A DNA stretch of 32,188 nt, taken from a virus. Below are positions 1-7,274 of the stretch, piece by piece (within the stretch, counting starts at the first letter, position 1; the number at the start of each line of letters is the position of its first letter). Under the pieces are notes generated by a model. The model had not been told where the DNA came from. It made no database searches and worked only from the letters and a program-made list of their open reading frames with translations. The stretch lies in IMG/VR virus record IMGVR_UViG_3300049719_000171, positions 1 through 32,188 of that record. One strand, written 5' to 3'. Both the position numbers and the translations under genes were made by a program.

Positions 1-122
1 TCACCCAGTCAATTGCCCAAACGTCACGCGATCAAACGCGTGTCGACGGTCGAAGCGCGGGTGATGCCACCCGCGGGTTCGTGCCAAGGTCATCCCCTCG
101 TGGGATGACTATTTGACTTTCA
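1..122 (-). repeat. Terminal inverted repeat, left copy
   Basis: Bases 1-122 are the exact reverse complement of 32060-32181. The repeat is clearly GC-richer than the rest of the window and packed with hairpins: stem 25-30 with 37-42, stem 56-63 with 68-75 (loop ATGC), and stem 89-96 with 102-109, followed by TATTTGAC at 110-117. Identity runs to base 1, so the element may extend past the window. Read on the minus strand, the neighbouring tnpB relic runs straight into it in frame and stops at 32-34. Hairpin-rich ends next to tnpB are typical of IS200/IS605-type elements and their guide RNAs, so I infer a transposon end, a small non-autonomous derivative or a structured RNA. The identity is not proven. 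Confidence 0.9.
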
Positions 123-381
123 TGTTTTTTGTAAGAATTATGTGAAGCAAATTTTGTACCATCTGAAATTGTTACAAATGTTTTAATACCAAGATCAACG
201 CCAATCGTATCTCCAATAATACAATAGGTTCTTCAACGTCGCGTTGAGTGTTGATTGTAGCAAACCAATGACCTGCTATTTCTCTTACTGTTACAGATAA
301 TATTACTTCTACCAGAAATATCCCTTCGTGGATACGTTCAATTGGTGCCACCCGTCTTTGTCGGGTATTTGTTCTGAGCAT
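123..381 (-). pseudogene. tnpB: TnpB remnant, truncated and frameshifted
   Basis: One minus-strand frame reads EVILSVTVREIAGHWFATI, which matches the TnpB segment just before the nuclease core. A second frame, entered around 205-225, continues with IGDTIGVDLGIKTFVTISDG, the RuvC-I motif with its catalytic Asp (GVDLGIK). After about ten more codons the sequence enters the 122-bp terminal repeat, so RuvC-II, the zinc finger and RuvC-III are all missing. TnpB is an RNA-guided DNA nuclease of IS200/IS605-type elements; this copy lacks most of the catalytic site and is frameshifted, so it should be inactive. Its upstream end overlaps the 3' part of the lipoprotein gene at 309-560, which suggests the remnant landed in or beside that gene. 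Confidence 0.8.
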
Positions 382-560
382 ATCATGACGTGCACGTTCT
401 TTACGTCCTTGTGATGTTTATACGGAAAGCAACACGACGAACGGAAACAACTCAAGCTATTTTTAGCGATCGTCGTTGCTACAACCATTTCTTTGCCGTG
501 CCACGTCATTGTCGGTGCACATGATGAAAGTAAAAACAACACAAATAAAAAGCGTTTCAT
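309..560 (-). CDS. Small putative lipoprotein
   Basis: 83 aa. The N-terminus MKRFLFVLFLLSSCAP is a short basic and hydrophobic signal peptide ending in a good lipobox (LLSSC), predicting lipid attachment at Cys14 and an envelope location in the host. The mature part has several further cysteines (a CFRSSCC cluster). It starts 7 bp downstream of the stop of the 568-756 gene and is probably co-transcribed with it. The last ~30 residues overlap sequence read in another frame as tnpB remnant, so the C-terminus may be altered or chimeric. Phage lipoproteins of this size are often outer spanins or superinfection-exclusion proteins. No adjacent inner spanin is visible, so I do not assign either role. 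Confidence 0.55.
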   Translation of the reverse strand: MKRFLFVLFLLSSCAPTMTWHGKEMVVATTIAKNSLSCFRSSCCFPYKHHKDVKNVHVMICSEQIPDKDGWHQLNVSTKGYFW

Positions 561-567
561 GTTGCAC

Positions 568-756
568 TCAGTGCGTTGACAATCCCATAGATTTAAAGTA
601 TGAGCGTAGTTTTTTCTTTGTCTCGTCGTTGACGAGCAAGCTTTCACCATCAAGTGACTTGTCGTCAACTAACTCACGTGAGTAATTTTCCTCAGGCTGC
701 GATCCCTCGAGGCTTTCACGAATTGCTTGACGTAACTGTTTGATTGTCAGTTTCAT
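568..756 (-). CDS. Small protein with LRxxIRE N-terminal peptide
   Basis: 62 aa. The ORF extends further upstream, but the ATG at 754-756 is chosen because it gives MKLTIKQLRQAIRESLEG, the same kind of N-terminal peptide seen in four other proteins of this window (9086-9586, 11354-11692, 12856-13161, 29335-30390). The rest is charged and probably helical. The triplet I-R-E before Ser fits the (L/I)-x-E cleavage preference of T4-type prohead proteases. The inferred role is a small internal capsid protein; the body of the protein has no recognised domain. Divergent from the glycosyltransferase at 800. Confidence 0.7.
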   Translation of the reverse strand: MKLTIKQLRQAIRESLEGSQPEENYSRELVDDKSLDGESLLVNDETKKKLRSYFKSMGLSTH

Positions 757-799
757 TAAACAATAGATAGGATGTGAATTAATTTCTTGATATCTACGT

Positions 800-2059
800 A
801 TGACACAAAAGATAAAAGTTTTGATGATTTCAGACATGCAGTTATCGACCTCTGGCGTCGGGACACAAAGTCGCGTCCTCATAAATGGACTGCTTTCCAC
901 AGGTCGTTACACGTTTCGTTGTCTTGGTGCGGCGCTAAAACACGAAGACATGCGCACGATCGTGGTGAACGATGACTTTGTCATAAAGCCAATAAATGGA
1001 TTTGGTGATCCAAATCTAATTCGTCAAGTGCTCGTTTCAGAAAAACCAGACGTTTTGTTACTGTTCACTGACCCACGCTTTTTCATGCATGTGTTTGCAC
1101 ATGAGGACGAAGTTCACCAGATTTGTCCAATAGCCTACAATAATTTGTGGGACAATTTCCCTGCGCCCACGTTCAACAAACCGCTTTATAAGAGCTGTGA
1201 CTTGTTGAATTGCATCAATTGGGTTTCGTACAGCTTTTTGAAGGAATGGGGATTTGAAAACGTTCACTACACGCCTCATGCAGTTCCTGAAGACGTTTAT
1301 TTTCCAATGTCTGACGTTGACGCAAAAAATGCAAAATTAGCGTTCTTTGGTCCTGCACGTGTTGATCACTTCATGCCGCTATTTGTTGGCAGAAATGCTA
1401 GGAGAAAAAATACTGGTGACATCGTGTGCTCGTTCAAGATGTTTTTAGATGAGCTCGAAAAGAAATATGGACACAGGAAGTCAACGTTGGTGATGCACAC
1501 CGATCCATTTGACCAAGAGGGACCAAACCTGCAGGCAGTCGTTGATCTATACAACGTGAAAGACAACGTCGTGTTTTCAAACAACCGCGTAGGGTTTAAT
1601 CAGATGAATGCGTTGTACAATGCGTGCGATGTTGGGATTAATAAGTCAAGCGCAGAAGGTCTGGGTCTTCCAATTTTGGAAATTAAAATGACAGGAAAAC
1701 CCATAATATGCCTGAAAACAGGTGGCTTGACAAAGCAAGTCGAAGACGATGTGACAGGTGAACAATACGGCGTCGCAATTGAGCCAGAAGTGAAAACATT
1801 GGTTGGAACGCAACAAATTTCATTTATCTTTGACGATGCGTGTTCTAACGAAACTTTTGCAAAAGCACTCATGACAGTTTACGAAATGGGTGAAGAAAAA
1901 AGAAAAGAGCTGGGCAATCGTGCAATGTTACATGCAAGAAAAAATTATAGCATGCAACATTTAATTTCAACATGGGATGAAACCTTGACAAAGTTAGTTG
2001 ACGACTGGAAACACAAACGTCTCCCAAACAATAAACGATGGGAGGCGATAACACTATGA
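800..2059 (+). CDS. GT-B glycosyltransferase, GT4-like
   Basis: 419 aa. The N-terminus KIKVLMISDMQLSTSGVGTQ is a Rossmann-like first strand with a glycine loop, as in GT-B enzymes. The C-terminal donor-binding half has VGRNARRKNTGDIV and the E-x7-E motif EGLGLPILE (Glu286 and Glu294) followed by GKPIICLKTGG, typical of the GT4 family of retaining glycosyltransferases. Such enzymes move a sugar from a nucleotide-sugar donor to an acceptor. In phages, acceptors can be modified DNA bases, virion proteins or host surface glycans; nothing here shows which. The stop overlaps the start of the second glycosyltransferase by 4 bp (ATGA), so the two are translationally coupled and may act in sequence or as a pair. 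Confidence 0.88.
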   Translation: MTQKIKVLMISDMQLSTSGVGTQSRVLINGLLSTGRYTFRCLGAALKHEDMRTIVVNDDFVIKPINGFGDPNLIRQVLVSEKPDVLLLFTDPRFFMHVFAHEDEVHQICPIAYNNLWDNFPAPTFNKPLYKSCDLLNCINWVSYSFLKEWGFENVHYTPHAVPEDVYFPMSDVDAKNAKLAFFGPARVDHFMPLFVGRNARRKNTGDIVCSFKMFLDELEKKYGHRKSTLVMHTDPFDQEGPNLQAVVDLYNVKDNVVFSNNRVGFNQMNALYNACDVGINKSSAEGLGLPILEIKMTGKPIICLKTGGLTKQVEDDVTGEQYGVAIEPEVKTLVGTQQISFIFDDACSNETFAKALMTVYEMGEEKRKELGNRAMLHARKNYSMQHLISTWDETLTKLVDDWKHKRLPNNKRWEAITL

Positions 2060-3210
2060 AATCTGTAATTCTTTCTGGTCCCCTCTGCGTCCAAAGTGGA
2101 TACTCCGTCCATGCAAGACAAATCGCGAGCTGGCTTTTATCCAAACCAAATCTTGACGTAAAGTTCCATCTTACACCGTGGGGTACTGTGCCCTGGGAGT
2201 TGCGAGAAACTGCTTGTGACGGCCTCATTGGTGAAATCATGCGCCGCAGCAACCCGTCTCAAAAGGCTGACGTTGCAATACACGTGAAGTTGCCCAATGA
2301 GTTCACTACTGACATGGGAAACATTAACGTTGGCGTTTCCGCAATGGTCGAAACAGATAGGTGCTCACCAAAGTGGGTCGAAGCCTGTAACAAGATGAAT
2401 GCAATCGTCGTGCCGTCATTGCACGCAGCGGCAGCTCTAACGAATTCTGGAACGGTCAACGTCCCGTTACACGTTGTCAACGAGGCGTATAACATTGCTT
2501 GCATCAAAAAAGATCTACCGACGTTGCCTGACTTTGGGACGCCATTCAATTTTTTGTTGTTCGGTCAGCTCACTGCGTCAGACGCTCGCACTGACAGAAA
2601 AAATATCTTCAACACGATCAAGTGGTTCTGTGAGGCATTCAAGGGTAACGACAACGTAGGGTTGGTTATCAAGACAAACCTTGGAAAGAACACCAAGATT
2701 GATCGAGCGAACACGAAGCAGTTATTGGGAGACCTATTGAGACAAGTTCGTAGGTCAGGAAAGCCCAAGGTGACGTTGCTTCACGGTGACATGAGCGACG
2801 ACGAAGTCGCCGCGCTGTACAGGCATCCGCAGATAAAAGCAATGGTCACGCTGTCACGAGGCGAAGGGTGGAACTTACCAGCTTGTGAGGCAGCGGCATC
2901 TGGATTGCCAATCATTGCGACGAACTGGAGCGCACACACTGAGTTCTTGAGCTTGGGAAAGTTTGTCAAAATAGACTACACGCTTCAACAAATTCCGCCT
3001 CAACGTGTCGATGAAAACATCTTTTTGCCCGCAGCGAGGTGGGCTGAAGCGAGCGAACATGACTTCAAGAGCAAAATCTTAAAATTTCATGACCGCCCTG
3101 AAATTCCCACGCAATGGGCGAAAGAACTTCAACCAAAGATAATTGAAAAATTGTCTCTCAATGAAGTGTTCAAGGCGTACGATGCAGCGATCGGAGACTT
3201 ATTGTGTTGA
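2056..3210 (+). CDS. GT-B glycosyltransferase, second copy
   Basis: 384 aa from the ATG at 2056. An in-frame ATG exists at 2038, but a GGAGG ribosome-binding site lies just before 2056 and that start gives the ATGA overlap with the upstream stop. The N-terminus SVILSGPLCVQSGYSVHARQ is a GT-B acceptor-domain start. The C-terminal half holds the E-x7-E motif EGWNLPACE followed by ASGLPIIATNWSAHTEF, a classical GT4 donor-site pattern. It differs substantially in sequence from the preceding glycosyltransferase, so this is not a recent tandem duplication. It likely acts in the same glycosylation pathway; donor and acceptor are unknown. Confidence 0.88.
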   Translation: MKSVILSGPLCVQSGYSVHARQIASWLLSKPNLDVKFHLTPWGTVPWELRETACDGLIGEIMRRSNPSQKADVAIHVKLPNEFTTDMGNINVGVSAMVETDRCSPKWVEACNKMNAIVVPSLHAAAALTNSGTVNVPLHVVNEAYNIACIKKDLPTLPDFGTPFNFLLFGQLTASDARTDRKNIFNTIKWFCEAFKGNDNVGLVIKTNLGKNTKIDRANTKQLLGDLLRQVRRSGKPKVTLLHGDMSDDEVAALYRHPQIKAMVTLSRGEGWNLPACEAAASGLPIIATNWSAHTEFLSLGKFVKIDYTLQQIPPQRVDENIFLPAARWAEASEHDFKSKILKFHDRPEIPTQWAKELQPKIIEKLSLNEVFKAYDAAIGDLLC

Positions 3211-3530
3211 TAGTTTTATCTACAATTTTGTTCGTGTCAATTTCGTATTCAACGTTAGTAACCTTGCTTGCACGCAAGTTGTTTCTAAAGTGTTCAGAGC
3301 AACAAGACAGGTTATCAACGACGCTTGAAGCGATTGAAAAGTCGTTAGACGTGCTCGATAGTTGTTACCAAAATCTTGTGAGGGTGTCAAGCACGCCCGT
3401 GCTTTATGATAGTCCTGAAATTAGAACTCTGTGTGCTGAATTGATCAGATCACGTGATGCAGTTGCAGTCGTTGCGAAGAAAATCACTGACGTCGTGAGC
3501 GAAGAGGACGATGATGGCAACGCCAATTGA
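3204..3530 (+). CDS. Small N-terminally membrane-anchored protein
   Basis: 108 aa with a GTG start that overlaps the glycosyltransferase stop by 7 bp. Residues 1-24 are hydrophobic and would form one transmembrane segment. The remainder is predicted helical with heptad-like spacing (LSTTLEAIEKSLDVLDSCYQ) and ends in an acidic tail. No family is recognised. Tight coupling to the two glycosyltransferases suggests a shared function, for example holding them at the inner membrane, but this is only positional inference. Confidence 0.65.
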   Translation: MLIVLSTILFVSISYSTLVTLLARKLFLKCSEQQDRLSTTLEAIEKSLDVLDSCYQNLVRVSSTPVLYDSPEIRTLCAELIRSRDAVAVVAKKITDVVSEEDDDGNAN

Positions 3531-3870
3531 ACCGACACCTGTATTTGAGGGTGAAGATGCTGAGCTCTTGTTGAGTGAGCTCGCAAAAGTTCACTTGTCA
3601 GAAGAACAACGAAAAAAACGTCGTGAAACGTGCAAAATGCACATTGAAGAGCGAATGCGACCAAAGGGTTACAAAAATCAACACGTTGGATCTACGTTGG
3701 AAGAATTTTTTGACGAGATTGGTGAACGCAAAGAATTTGAACAGCTTGTTACGAACAAGATGAATAATTATTTGCTTTCTGAAAAATGCTGGGAACAGTT
3801 GCAGTTACACTTTCTTGCTTCACCAATCATAGAAGAAAATGATGATATAGACGGTGACCGGCTTATTTGA
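3511..3870 (+). CDS. Hypothetical small charged protein
   Basis: 119 aa. Overlaps the end of the membrane protein gene by 20 bp. Two ATGs sit in tandem (3511, 3514); the second has better spacing from the GAGG at 3504-3507. The protein is highly charged and probably helical, with no signal peptide, membrane segment or recognised motif. It is the last gene of the plus-strand glycosyltransferase run and ends 8 bp into the convergent DUF1003 gene. Function unknown. Confidence 0.65.
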   Translation: MMATPIEPTPVFEGEDAELLLSELAKVHLSEEQRKKRRETCKMHIEERMRPKGYKNQHVGSTLEEFFDEIGERKEFEQLVTNKMNNYLLSEKCWEQLQLHFLASPIIEENDDIDGDRLI

Positions 3871-4318
3871 GCTTGTCAAGCTTTTCCTGAATTTTGTTCA
3901 GCTTCTTGTGTAGTTCTTCAATTTCAAGTTCAGCCTTTAAGTTAATTCTGTAATCAAATTTTGCGTGAAACCTGTCTTTTTGATTGTGTCTATTGCTTGA
4001 CATCATGATGATCGGAGCTTGAATTGCAGCTAACATTGACAGGAACAAATTTAAAAGAATGTATGGAAATGGATCGTATGGTTTTGTTACGTGACTGTTC
4101 ACAAACATCCACGTTGACAAGCAACCCAAAAATATGAATATGAACGTCCATGAGCCGCCGAACGCAGATATTTTGTCTGCTACGCGCTGCCCGAACGTCA
4201 ATTTTTCTTTTGGAGGTTCACGAACAATTTTAAGACAATGCGTGCCCGTTTCCGTCTCAATGAGCTCAAAGACATGTGCAATTTCTGTTGTGTCCGCAGC
4301 GTCTTGATCGTCATTCAT
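3863..4318 (-). CDS. DUF1003 family membrane protein
   Basis: 151 aa. It carries the family pattern: FGQRVADKISAFGGSWTFI, then a first membrane segment (about residues 55-75), then DPFPYILLNLFLSMLAAIQA and PIIMMSSNRHNQKDR with a second membrane segment (about 85-107), then a DYRINLKAELEIEEL coiled C-terminus. DUF1003 proteins are two-helix inner-membrane proteins of unknown biochemical function, found in bacteria and in some large phages. The start overlaps the stop of the NlpC/P60-like gene by several bases, so this is the last gene of a three-gene minus-strand operon. Confidence 0.88.
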   Translation of the reverse strand: MNDDQDAADTTEIAHVFELIETETGTHCLKIVREPPKEKLTFGQRVADKISAFGGSWTFIFIFLGCLSTWMFVNSHVTKPYDPFPYILLNLFLSMLAAIQAPIIMMSSNRHNQKDRFHAKFDYRINLKAELEIEELHKKLNKIQEKLDKLK

Positions 4319-4892
4319 GTATTAAGTATTCGTCAATTATTTGAGGAATTCCAACTAATTGATAATATTCTCCGGAAAATATGTGCATTGCACACAAGTC
4401 ACAAGGCCGCACGAAGTCAGGTCTGTTCGCTATGCACAGACCACCCGCTTCAAGTCCTGCAACGATCAGTTCGCTGCAGAAAAACTTTGTGTCGTTAAAC
4501 TTGTCTCGTTCAATTCCTAACGCAACCGCAGCAACACCATAAAAATCATACGGTTTCTTGTTCTGATCAAACATGAAGTTAAAGAACGAAGTCTTGTTGA
4601 GCTCACGATGCACGTCGTCAGACAATGGCAACACCCACACTTCACCGTCATAGTTCAAGCGCTGCTCGAGCAAGTTTATCGTCACTCCGACGAGCCCGTT
4701 CAGCGAAGTGCTCTCAATGATCTTGACGGGATCTAATGAGAGTACACAGCCGACGTGTGAGACGTGAGAGTGACATGCAAGTTTGACGACGTCAGACACA
4801 ACGCCTTTTCCACCAAAAGCGACTACGTCACCCGGTCGAAGCGTATTTTTTATGTCATCAAACTTTGAAATGTGATAGGACACAACAATCAC
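4311..4892 (-). CDS. Permuted NlpC/P60 (YiiX-like) papain-fold hydrolase
   Basis: 193 aa. LRPGDVVAFGGKG and the following SHVSHVGCV give the conserved Gly-Asp turn and the catalytic His (His46). The catalytic Cys lies near the C-terminus in KFFCSELIVAGLEAG (Cys139). This His-before-Cys order is the hallmark of the circularly permuted NlpC/P60 group (YiiX/YebB/DUF830-like). Members cleave peptides, amides or lipid acyl groups. In a phage it could act on host cell wall or lipids, or on a virion component. There is no signal peptide. The ATGA overlap with the gene upstream at 4889 shows operon coupling. Confidence 0.82.
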   Translation of the reverse strand: MIVVSYHISKFDDIKNTLRPGDVVAFGGKGVVSDVVKLACHSHVSHVGCVLSLDPVKIIESTSLNGLVGVTINLLEQRLNYDGEVWVLPLSDDVHRELNKTSFFNFMFDQNKKPYDFYGVAAVALGIERDKFNDTKFFCSELIVAGLEAGGLCIANRPDFVRPCDLCAMHIFSGEYYQLVGIPQIIDEYLIHE

Positions 4893-5584
4893 CTCACATA
4901 GCGAGTTCTTCCAAGAGGTCGTTCCTGCCGACGAGCCTGTCGTTCACGTTGTGGACTGTCAGGTTGATATTGAATGGTACGAGTTTCAGTGAGCAGGATA
5001 TTGTCCATGAAGCGATCGAACGAGAAAGTTTCCTGTAACCCATCGTAGCTTCCTGGATTTTCAGTGTGCCACTTTGCTGCTTCTTCGTACTCATAGCCGT
5101 GATCAAATCCACAATCACCGCACGTTTCATAGTCAGCGGGAAGCTCTGTTTCAGTTCGATTGGCGGTTGTTCCAAAATCGTCTGCTTCTTCAATTACTTC
5201 TTTTTCGACTTCGTGTCCTTCATAACCAACGGGTCCGTCTTCGTTGATGTCATATTTACTTGTTGCTTTGCCACAACTCGTGCATTCGCCACCAACAATG
5301 TTTCCACCACACTCTTCACAAGCGTCAGGTGACATGTCATCGACTGGAATTTCGTTCGGCCATCCATCTTCTTCTTCGTCGGGTTCACTAAGATCAAATT
5401 CGTTGTCTTCGTCTTTCACAACTTCAAACTCATCACGATCATCAATTTCTTGAGCGCCCATACCACTTGGTCGCAAACGTTGATTTGATCCAGAATATGC
5501 CCAATGATCCGGATTATCAGCAGACACTGGATTAGCACGAAATTCTTCATCAAAATCTTCTAGCGCTTCTTTGATCGTTTTCAT
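4889..5584 (-). CDS. Acidic zinc-ribbon-like protein
   Basis: 231 aa, first gene of the 5584-to-3863 operon. The first half is very acidic (runs of D/E, e.g. DLSEPDEEEDG). Two cysteine clusters follow: CEECGGNIVGGECTSCG, a clear CxxC-x9-CxxC zinc ribbon, and CGDCGFDHG, half of a second one. The C-terminus is basic and arginine-rich. The start MKTIKEALEDFDEEF carries an I-K-E before Ala and faintly resembles a T4 capsid-targeting peptide. A TATAAT at about 5601-5606 and a GAGG ribosome-binding site support the start. The function is unknown; zinc ribbons often bind nucleic acid or protein. Confidence 0.7.
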   Translation of the reverse strand: MKTIKEALEDFDEEFRANPVSADNPDHWAYSGSNQRLRPSGMGAQEIDDRDEFEVVKDEDNEFDLSEPDEEEDGWPNEIPVDDMSPDACEECGGNIVGGECTSCGKATSKYDINEDGPVGYEGHEVEKEVIEEADDFGTTANRTETELPADYETCGDCGFDHGYEYEEAAKWHTENPGSYDGLQETFSFDRFMDNILLTETRTIQYQPDSPQRERQARRQERPLGRTRYVR

Positions 5585-5619
5585 AAAACCTCAAACATAA
5601 TTATACATGTTATGTTCTA

Positions 5620-5641
5620 TTGTTTAATTGTTATTAAACAA
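5620..5641 (+). other. Hairpin upstream of the tnpB relic
   Basis: A 9-bp perfect inverted repeat, TTGTTTAAT / ATTAAACAA, with a TGTT loop lies immediately before the GTG (5642) that begins the tnpB N-terminal remnant. IS200/IS605 left ends carry a subterminal hairpin recognised by TnpA, so this may mark the left end of that element. It could equally be a regulatory hairpin for the divergent minus-strand operon. Confidence 0.4.
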
Positions 5642-6475
5642 GTGATTAGGACATTTCGTTATCCACTTCATCCATCAAAAGAACTTCATTACAACGTATT
5701 GATCTTGCTTATAAATCATTTTTTCGACGAGTAAAAGCTCATGAAACACCAGGTTATCCGCGTTTCAAAGGAACTAATCGTTATCGATCGTTTACAACAA
5801 GGTAAAGTTCTTTTTGGACACATCAAATTTGAAGCAAACGGCAAATGGTTTTTGTCTATTATATGTGATCTTTGTGAAGCTCCTGCCAAAGTAAAATCCA
5901 CTAAAATATGTGGTATCGACGTTGGTATTACACATTTTGCAACTCTTGATAATGGAATTACAATCGAAAACCCTCGTTTTTTTAGGGAAAGTCAAGTAAA
6001 ACTTGCAATTCAGCAACGAAACTTGTCTCGAAAAAAACGAGAAAGCAAATCTCGAAAACGAGCAAAATTAATTGTTGCAAAGATGCATTTGCACATTCAT
6101 AATCAACGACTTGATTTTGCTCGAAAACAAGCATCACAACTTTTTAATGAATTTGATGTAATTTGTTTTGAAGAACTCAACATCAAAGGAATGATAGAAA
6201 ATAATGAAAAGTATTTAGCAAAATCAGTTACAGACGTAGCATGGGGTATGTTCATCGCTTGTCTCAAATCCAAAGCTGAAAATGCTGGGAAGTGGGCGAT
6301 CGGTGTAGATCCTGTTGGAACGTCACAAGAATGTTGTGGGTGTGGAATTATAAAGAAAAAATCACTTTATCAACGAATTCATGAATGTTCTTGTGGAGAA
6401 AATCTTGACAGAGATCATTGTTCGGCAAAAGTTATTAAAGCGCGTGGTCAACGCGTGGTCACTGAAATATTTTAA
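5642..6475 (+). pseudogene. tnpB: TnpB, decayed N-terminus with intact nuclease core
   Basis: Three pieces align with one TnpB. From GTG 5642: IRTFRYPLHPSKE, a typical TnpB start. From about 5689 in another frame: LQRIDLAYKSFFRRVK, then TPGYPRFKGTNRYRSF, ending at TAA near 5804. Then, back in the first frame, the ORF from 5741 holds the rest. In that ORF (244 aa) the RuvC-I motif GIDVGITHFA (Asp60), RuvC-II FEELNIKG (Glu144), a CCGCG...CSCG zinc finger and RuvC-III NLDRDHCSA (residues 222-228) are all present. About 60 residues after PSKE and about 35 before GKVLFG are missing relative to ordinary TnpB. The 244-aa ORF could still be translated, but it lacks the N-terminal recognition half, so I call it a pseudogene. 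No tnpA is nearby. Confidence 0.85.
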
Positions 6476-6487
6476 ACAAATATTTCA
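6463..6487 (+). terminator. Hairpin at the tnpB 3' end
   Basis: A perfect 10-bp inverted repeat, TGAAATATTT / AAATATTTCA, with loop TAAAC spans the tnpB stop codon. Just upstream, CGCGTGGTCA occurs twice in tandem (6441-6450, 6452-6461). There is no T-run after the stem, so it is a poor intrinsic terminator. The alternative is the right-end hairpin or omega-RNA 3' stem of the tnpB element. Confidence 0.45.
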
Positions 6488-6510
6488 TCCAAAGTTATAA
6501 TTCATATAAC

Positions 6511-7260
6511 ATGTCAGTACAACGACGAAGACGCAAGCCAACAACTGGAACTCCTGAAGAGCGTGAAAAGGCACGTCAGTCTCGAATGTACTTCAACGCA
6601 GACACGCAAGCTGCTGTCGTCGAGTATCAGACTGAAGACGACTTCAACGTGCGAAATAAGACGTACGTCACAAAGATTGCTCCTGCTTTTGAGAAGCTTG
6701 TCGAAAATTTGATAAATATACACAAGTTCACGTCGGCTCATGACACGTATGATACACTGAAGAATGATTGCGTCTGCTTTTTGTTTGAAATTTTGAACAA
6801 GTTTGATCCCAACAGAGGCTGTGCAGCGTTTTCTTACTTCAACGTGTGCGCAAAGAATTGGCTGATAATTCGAACAAAGCAGAAGTCGCAGTCGACAAAG
6901 AAGTTCTTGTCAATAGACGACCCAGAGTCACTAACGCTGTCAGACTATCACATTCTTGAAGAAAAATGCTCAGTTCAGGCTCAAGACGAGCAGCTTGAAG
7001 ATCAACACGCATCACAGGAGATTTTAGACAGGCTGTTCATGATACGTGAAAGTGTCAGCACTGAAAATGAGCTCTCGACGTTGAACGCAATCATAACGCT
7101 GTTTCAGAACAAGAACGAAATAGACATCGTCAGCAAGGCAGCGATGGGATTGTACATGAAGGACTTGACGAGCTTGTCACACAAGCAATTGCTTGGAGCG
7201 ATTGCGGTGATAAAGCAACTATATATGGAACAAAAAGAAGAGGACGAAAACGAGTACTGA
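6511..7260 (+). CDS. 55: Late transcription sigma factor, T4 gp55-like
   Basis: 249 aa. The central part has the shape of T4 gp55 and sigma-70 region 2: a helical segment followed by KFDPNRGCAAFSYFNVCAKN and WLIIRTKQK, matching the F-[DN]-P-x3-...-F-[AS]-Y-F pattern that contacts core polymerase and the promoter -10 region. T4 gp55 replaces the host sigma factor and directs RNA polymerase to late promoters with help of gp33 and the sliding clamp. The N-terminus is basic (RRRRK), the C-terminus acidic. It lies just upstream of baseplate genes that such a factor would switch on. A TATAAT at 6496-6501 lies 9 nt before the ATG. No region 4 is seen, as in gp55. Confidence 0.78.
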   Translation: MSVQRRRRKPTTGTPEEREKARQSRMYFNADTQAAVVEYQTEDDFNVRNKTYVTKIAPAFEKLVENLINIHKFTSAHDTYDTLKNDCVCFLFEILNKFDPNRGCAAFSYFNVCAKNWLIIRTKQKSQSTKKFLSIDDPESLTLSDYHILEEKCSVQAQDEQLEDQHASQEILDRLFMIRESVSTENELSTLNAIITLFQNKNEIDIVSKAAMGLYMKDLTSLSHKQLLGAIAVIKQLYMEQKEEDENEY

Positions 7261-7274
7261 GAATTAGTTATATC

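Noticed and set aside
1-122. Group I or group II intron end, or a CRISPR repeat
   Set aside because: No intron core elements (P/Q/R/S, or a GUGYG start) recognisable, and no spaced short repeats. Proximity to tnpB makes a transposon end more likely.
3866-3890. Short hairpin with TTTT between the convergent 3870 and 3863 genes as a terminator
   Set aside because: Stem of only about five base pairs lying inside coding sequence; too weak to support.
5741-6475. Calling the 244-aa ORF a complete functional TnpB
   Set aside because: Clear TnpB N-terminal pieces lie upstream in other frames (5642-5804), and the first ~20 residues of this ORF are an out-of-frame reading of PGYPRFKGTNRYRSF.
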